This document shows, piece by piece, positions 61,432 to 64,000 of a stretch of 64,000 nt of DNA; positions within the stretch are counted from its first letter, which is position 1; each line of letters begins with the position of its first letter. The DNA comes from Leptolyngbya sp. FACHB-321 (GTDB lineage: Bacteria; Cyanobacteriota; Cyanobacteriia; Leptolyngbyales; Leptolyngbyaceae): contig NZ_JACJPI010000088.1 in the NCBI RefSeq assembly GCF_014695975.1, positions 1-64,000 on the forward strand, written 5' to 3'. The position numbers and the translations under genes are program-made. Below the pieces are notes generated by a model. It was not told the origin of the DNA. It saw only the letters and a list, made by a program, of their open reading frames with translations, and did no database searches.

Positions 61432-64000
61432 TTAGTTAATTTTGACGCGGAAGCGGATAAAGCCATAGGAATTGTTTGGCGTTCCAGGTGCAGTGGCGTT
61501 TGGTAAGTTTGCAGGACTTTTAACCACATTCACCACCACAGCTCCATTGGTATTGGCAGCAGAACAGGCAACTGAAGGCACGGCACCAGGGTTAAAAAAC
61601 TGTCCTCCGTCCGCATCGGGCACATTAGTCAAGTTGGTTGGTATGGCACCGATCGTGAGATTGATCCCTGACACTGGGACAGTGCTGAATGAGTCAGGCA
61701 CAAAGGTGCTGTTACTTGGCACTAAATCACAGAGGCTAATATTGGTCGCTGCTGCTCCACCATCTGACAGAAAATAAATGGTGTACTCTAAGATGTCTCC
61801 CGGTCGAAGGGTGCTACCACTAATGACCCCTTTCAAATAGGTACTGATACCATTGTTTGCATCTACAGGTGAGGGCCAATTAGGGGCATTATCAGCCGTT
61901 GACGTAGGGTCATCCACTACATTAGACAATGTTGCACTATTAGTGGCAGTGATACGTTTAACTAGTTGCAACCGAGGTGAAGCAGAGGGAGCAAAGGGAA
62001 TGCTGACACTCGCCTGATCGTTTTCACCAGGGTTGTTATTTCCTGGAGTAGAGTTAGGGTCAACTTGATCAGAGGCGGATACCTCAGCCGTATTAGTTAC
62101 AGCTGAACTGGTGTTGACAACTACTGCAATTTGCAGAGTGGCGCTGCTGCCATTGGCGATCGTGCCCACCGTCCAGCGTCCTGAGACGTTGTTGTAGGTT
62201 CCCTGGCTAGGCGTTGCCGACGAGAAGGTCACACCAGATGGCAGCAGATCTTGCACCGCCACACCGGTCGCGCTACTAGGACCTGCATTCGTTACCGTTA
62301 CCGTATAGATGATTGTTGCTCCCACCGCTGGGGCAGGAACATTAACGGTCTTAGTAAGCCGTAGATCTGCTGTAGGGGTAATGGTTGTAGTGTCTGTCGC
62401 ACTGTTGTTGCCTGAAGTCGGATCGGTAGTGCCAGAAGGAGGCGCAACAGTGGCGGTGTTTGTAATGGTGCCGGTGGCAGAAGCAGCAACTGTTCCGCTG
62501 ATGGTTAGGGTGATGCTCTGTCCAGACGCAAGCGTTAAGCCAGTCCAGGCTCCAGTGCTACTGTTGTAGCTACCTGTGCTAGGTGTGAAAACAGGCGATT
62601 GCATTGCCGTTGGTAGCGTATCAGTCACCGTGACGCTGTTGACCGTGCTGGGACCATTGTTGGTAACAGTAATGGTGTAAGCAATGGCACTCCCTACTGT
62701 GGTGCTGGTTTGCCCATCGGTTTTAGTAATGCTTAAGTCGGCAGCGGGGACAATGGTGGTTGGATCGTTAGCCGCATTGTTTGTGGTGTTCGCTTCACCG
62801 CCTCCGGCAACATTGGCGATGTTAGTGACGCTACCGGGGGCATTGCTAGCAACGTTAACCGTCACGGCTATTGGTAAGTAGCTAGTATTTGCTGCTAATC
62901 CATCATTGCGGGTGCAAGTAATAGTTTGTCCAGCAATACTGCAACTCCAGCCTGTCCCTGTAGCGGCAGTAGGAGTCAGCCCGGTTGGAATAGTATCAGT
63001 CACCGTAACAGTGCCAGTGGTTGCAATACTGCCAGCATTTGTAGCCGTGATGGTGTAAGTGGCTCCCGTTTGTCCCTGGCTAAAGTTACCCGGGTGGGTT
63101 TTAGTAATGGTGAGGTCTGGTGCTGGATTAATAGTGGTTGGGTCGCTACCGCTATTGTTGCCCGTATTACCGTCATTGCCACCGGAAACGGTAGCGATGT
63201 TAGTAACGCTGGCAGGTGCATTTGCCGCAACGCTCACAGTCAACGTAATGATAGGGTAGCTGGCAAGAGCTGCTAGTACATCAGTACGAGCGCAGGTCAC
63301 GGTTTGTCCTGCAATAGAACAAGTCCAGCCCGTGCCACTTGCTGCCGTGGGAATCAGCCCAGCAGGCAAGGTATCAGTAACGGTGACAGTGCCGCTGCTT
63401 GCCACACCACCGTTATTGGTAACAGTGATGGTATAAGTCCCGGTACCGCCTTGCGTAAAGTTGCCCGTGTGAGTTTTAACGATGGTTTCGTCTGGCGTAC
63501 TGGGGATGATATTAACGAGTGTGGAAACGGCAGAGCTAGGTATATACGTCCAGATATCCAGTCCTTTCGCGTCACCAAACGCACCACTACAAGAGGTGTT
63601 GGTATTGGTGCCACTTGAACCAAAGCCTCGCTGCGTTGAGGCAGTATCGAAGCCAGTAATCAGATTGCTGTTAGGAATGGACGGTGGAGCGATGCCGCAA
63701 AGGACGGTGCCCACAGTGCCGACAGTAGTGCCGCCAATTGTCCTATAACCACGATCGTCATAGAAACCAGTCCTATTGCCCAGTGGGTTGGAGGCATTTA
63801 GGAGGTTAAAACTAGGTCCACCACGAGTACTACTTTCAGCATCCAATAAGGGAAAGTGGTATTCACCGTTACGCACTGTAATCCGAACGGGATAGTTAGA
63901 ACCAACTGGGAAAAAGGCACCAGTGTTGTCTCTACCATCCCAAGCGATCGCCTGAATGCCAGATGTGGTGACCAATCCCACCAGTCTGCGGTTTTGAGCG
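61432..64000 (-). CDS. DUF11-repeat surface protein, 5' end outside window
   Basis: At least 855 codons; the frame is open to the window edge (no stop before the GTG at 63981), so the real start lies beyond. Five tandem DUF11 (conserved-repeat, Ig-like) domains of about 115-125 residues fill residues 165-849, with the typical TYTITVTNNG, VTVTDTLP and SVTNIATVSG motifs. The last is a more divergent copy containing DILEYTIYFLSDGG and CDLVPSNSTFVP. Cysteines occur in pairs in the first two copies (GWTCSIAGQTVTCAR). Such proteins are exported and often adhesive. The part before residue 165 is not repetitive. Product location is inference. Confidence 0.88.
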   Translation of the reverse strand, partial: AQNRRLVGLVTTSGIQAIAWDGRDNTGAFFPVGSNYPVRITVRNGEYHFPLLDAESSTRGGPSFNLLNASNPLGNRTGFYDDRGYRTIGGTTVGTVGTVLCGIAPPSIPNSNLITGFDTASTQRGFGSSGTNTNTSCSGAFGDAKGLDIWTYIPSSAVSTLVNIIPSTPDETIVKTHTGNFTQGGTGTYTITVTNNGGVASSGTVTVTDTLPAGLIPTAASGTGWTCSIAGQTVTCARTDVLAALASYPIITLTVSVAANAPASVTNIATVSGGNDGNTGNNSGSDPTTINPAPDLTITKTHPGNFSQGQTGATYTITATNAGSIATTGTVTVTDTIPTGLTPTAATGTGWSCSIAGQTITCTRNDGLAANTSYLPIAVTVNVASNAPGSVTNIANVAGGGEANTTNNAANDPTTIVPAADLSITKTDGQTSTTVGSAIAYTITVTNNGPSTVNSVTVTDTLPTAMQSPVFTPSTGSYNSSTGAWTGLTLASGQSITLTISGTVAASATGTITNTATVAPPSGTTDPTSGNNSATDTTTITPTADLRLTKTVNVPAPAVGATIIYTVTVTNAGPSSATGVAVQDLLPSGVTFSSATPSQGTYNNVSGRWTVGTIANGSSATLQIAVVVNTSSAVTNTAEVSASDQVDPNSTPGNNNPGENDQASVSIPFAPSASPRLQLVKRITATNSATLSNVVDDPTSTADNAPNWPSPVDANNGISTYLKGVISGSTLRPGDILEYTIYFLSDGGAAATNISLCDLVPSNSTFVPDSFSTVPVSGINLTIGAIPTNLTNVPDADGGQFFNPGAVPSVACSAANTNGAVVVNVVKSPANLPNATAPGTPNNSYGFIRFRVKIN

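Noticed and set aside
1-64000. tRNA, rRNA, tmRNA, RNase P RNA, CRISPR arrays and known riboswitches
   Set aside because: I looked by eye for their hallmark sequences in the spacers and found none; a covariance-model search could still find one, mainly in 31735-32841, 40610-41133 and 43745-44511.

Overview
The window comes from a filamentous-type cyanobacterium, perhaps of the Leptolyngbya/Oscillatoriales kind. That placement is inference. The evidence is photosystem II genes psbH and psbN in their usual opposed arrangement, the NDH-1 subunit gene ndhS, the plastid CemA-like pcxA, a cyanobacterial AbrB (cyAbrB), ferredoxin-thioredoxin reductase ftrC next to a SufR-controlled sufBCDS operon, many HIP1-type GCGATCGC octamers, and heptamer-like or pyrimidine-rich repeats in spacers. 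Most genes are housekeeping or photosynthesis-related. I see no rRNA, tRNA, CRISPR array or prophage.

Layout. 0-11 kb: a pentapeptide-repeat protein, then a long minus-strand stretch (HAS-barrel protein, ndhS, rodA, mrp, SRPBCC protein, a small DUF3146-type protein, a coiled-coil protein, pth, tatA, psbH), with psbN on the plus strand, then a GH38 alpha-mannosidase. 11-16.4 kb is the most unusual part: an unrecognised 317-aa protein, a secreted HExxH (DUF922-type) putative protease, a fusion of a StlD/DarB-type beta-ketosynthase with a haem-oxygenase-like diiron oxidase domain, and a divergent Coq4-like gene. 16.5-19.1 kb: glmS followed after 3 bases by a MntA/HepT toxin-antitoxin pair. 19.3-21.3 kb is repeat-rich: a 21-bp tandem array, a frameshifted REP-associated tyrosine transposase and five REP-like palindromes, one of them inside the transposase gene.

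21.3-32 kb: dxs, a secreted cysteine-repeat protein, pcxA, a UvrD/AddB-like P-loop protein, a MalK/UgpC-type ATPase and a LysM-M23 peptidase. 32-41 kb: trmL, gshA, an ammonium transporter preceded by a perfect NtcA-type box, an SGNH hydrolase, a two-domain SagB-type oxidoreductase, a Spy/CpxP-like secreted protein with a 20-bp palindrome upstream, and a 189-bp MITE-like element. 41-52 kb: cyAbrB with a tiny membrane ORF, a CLC-CBS chloride transporter, several small conserved proteins, then sufR divergent from ftrC-sufBCDS with two perfect SufR-type operators (CAAC-N6-GTTG) between them. 52-64 kb: a small exported protein, a TspO-like protein, a cyclophilin, a two-gene membrane operon, obg, a class A beta-lactamase-like hydrolase with a long basic N-terminus, trmJ, a DUF2256 zinc protein, an isoaspartyl peptidase, and the 3' part of a large DUF11-repeat surface protein that runs off the window end.

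Genes that clearly work together are sufR/ftrC/sufBCDS (Fe-S assembly and redox), mntA/hepT, and mrp/rodA with ndhS as common neighbours. The ketosynthase-oxidase fusion with its Coq4-like and unknown neighbours is the best candidate for an undescribed pathway. Its neighbourhood association is inference from position only.
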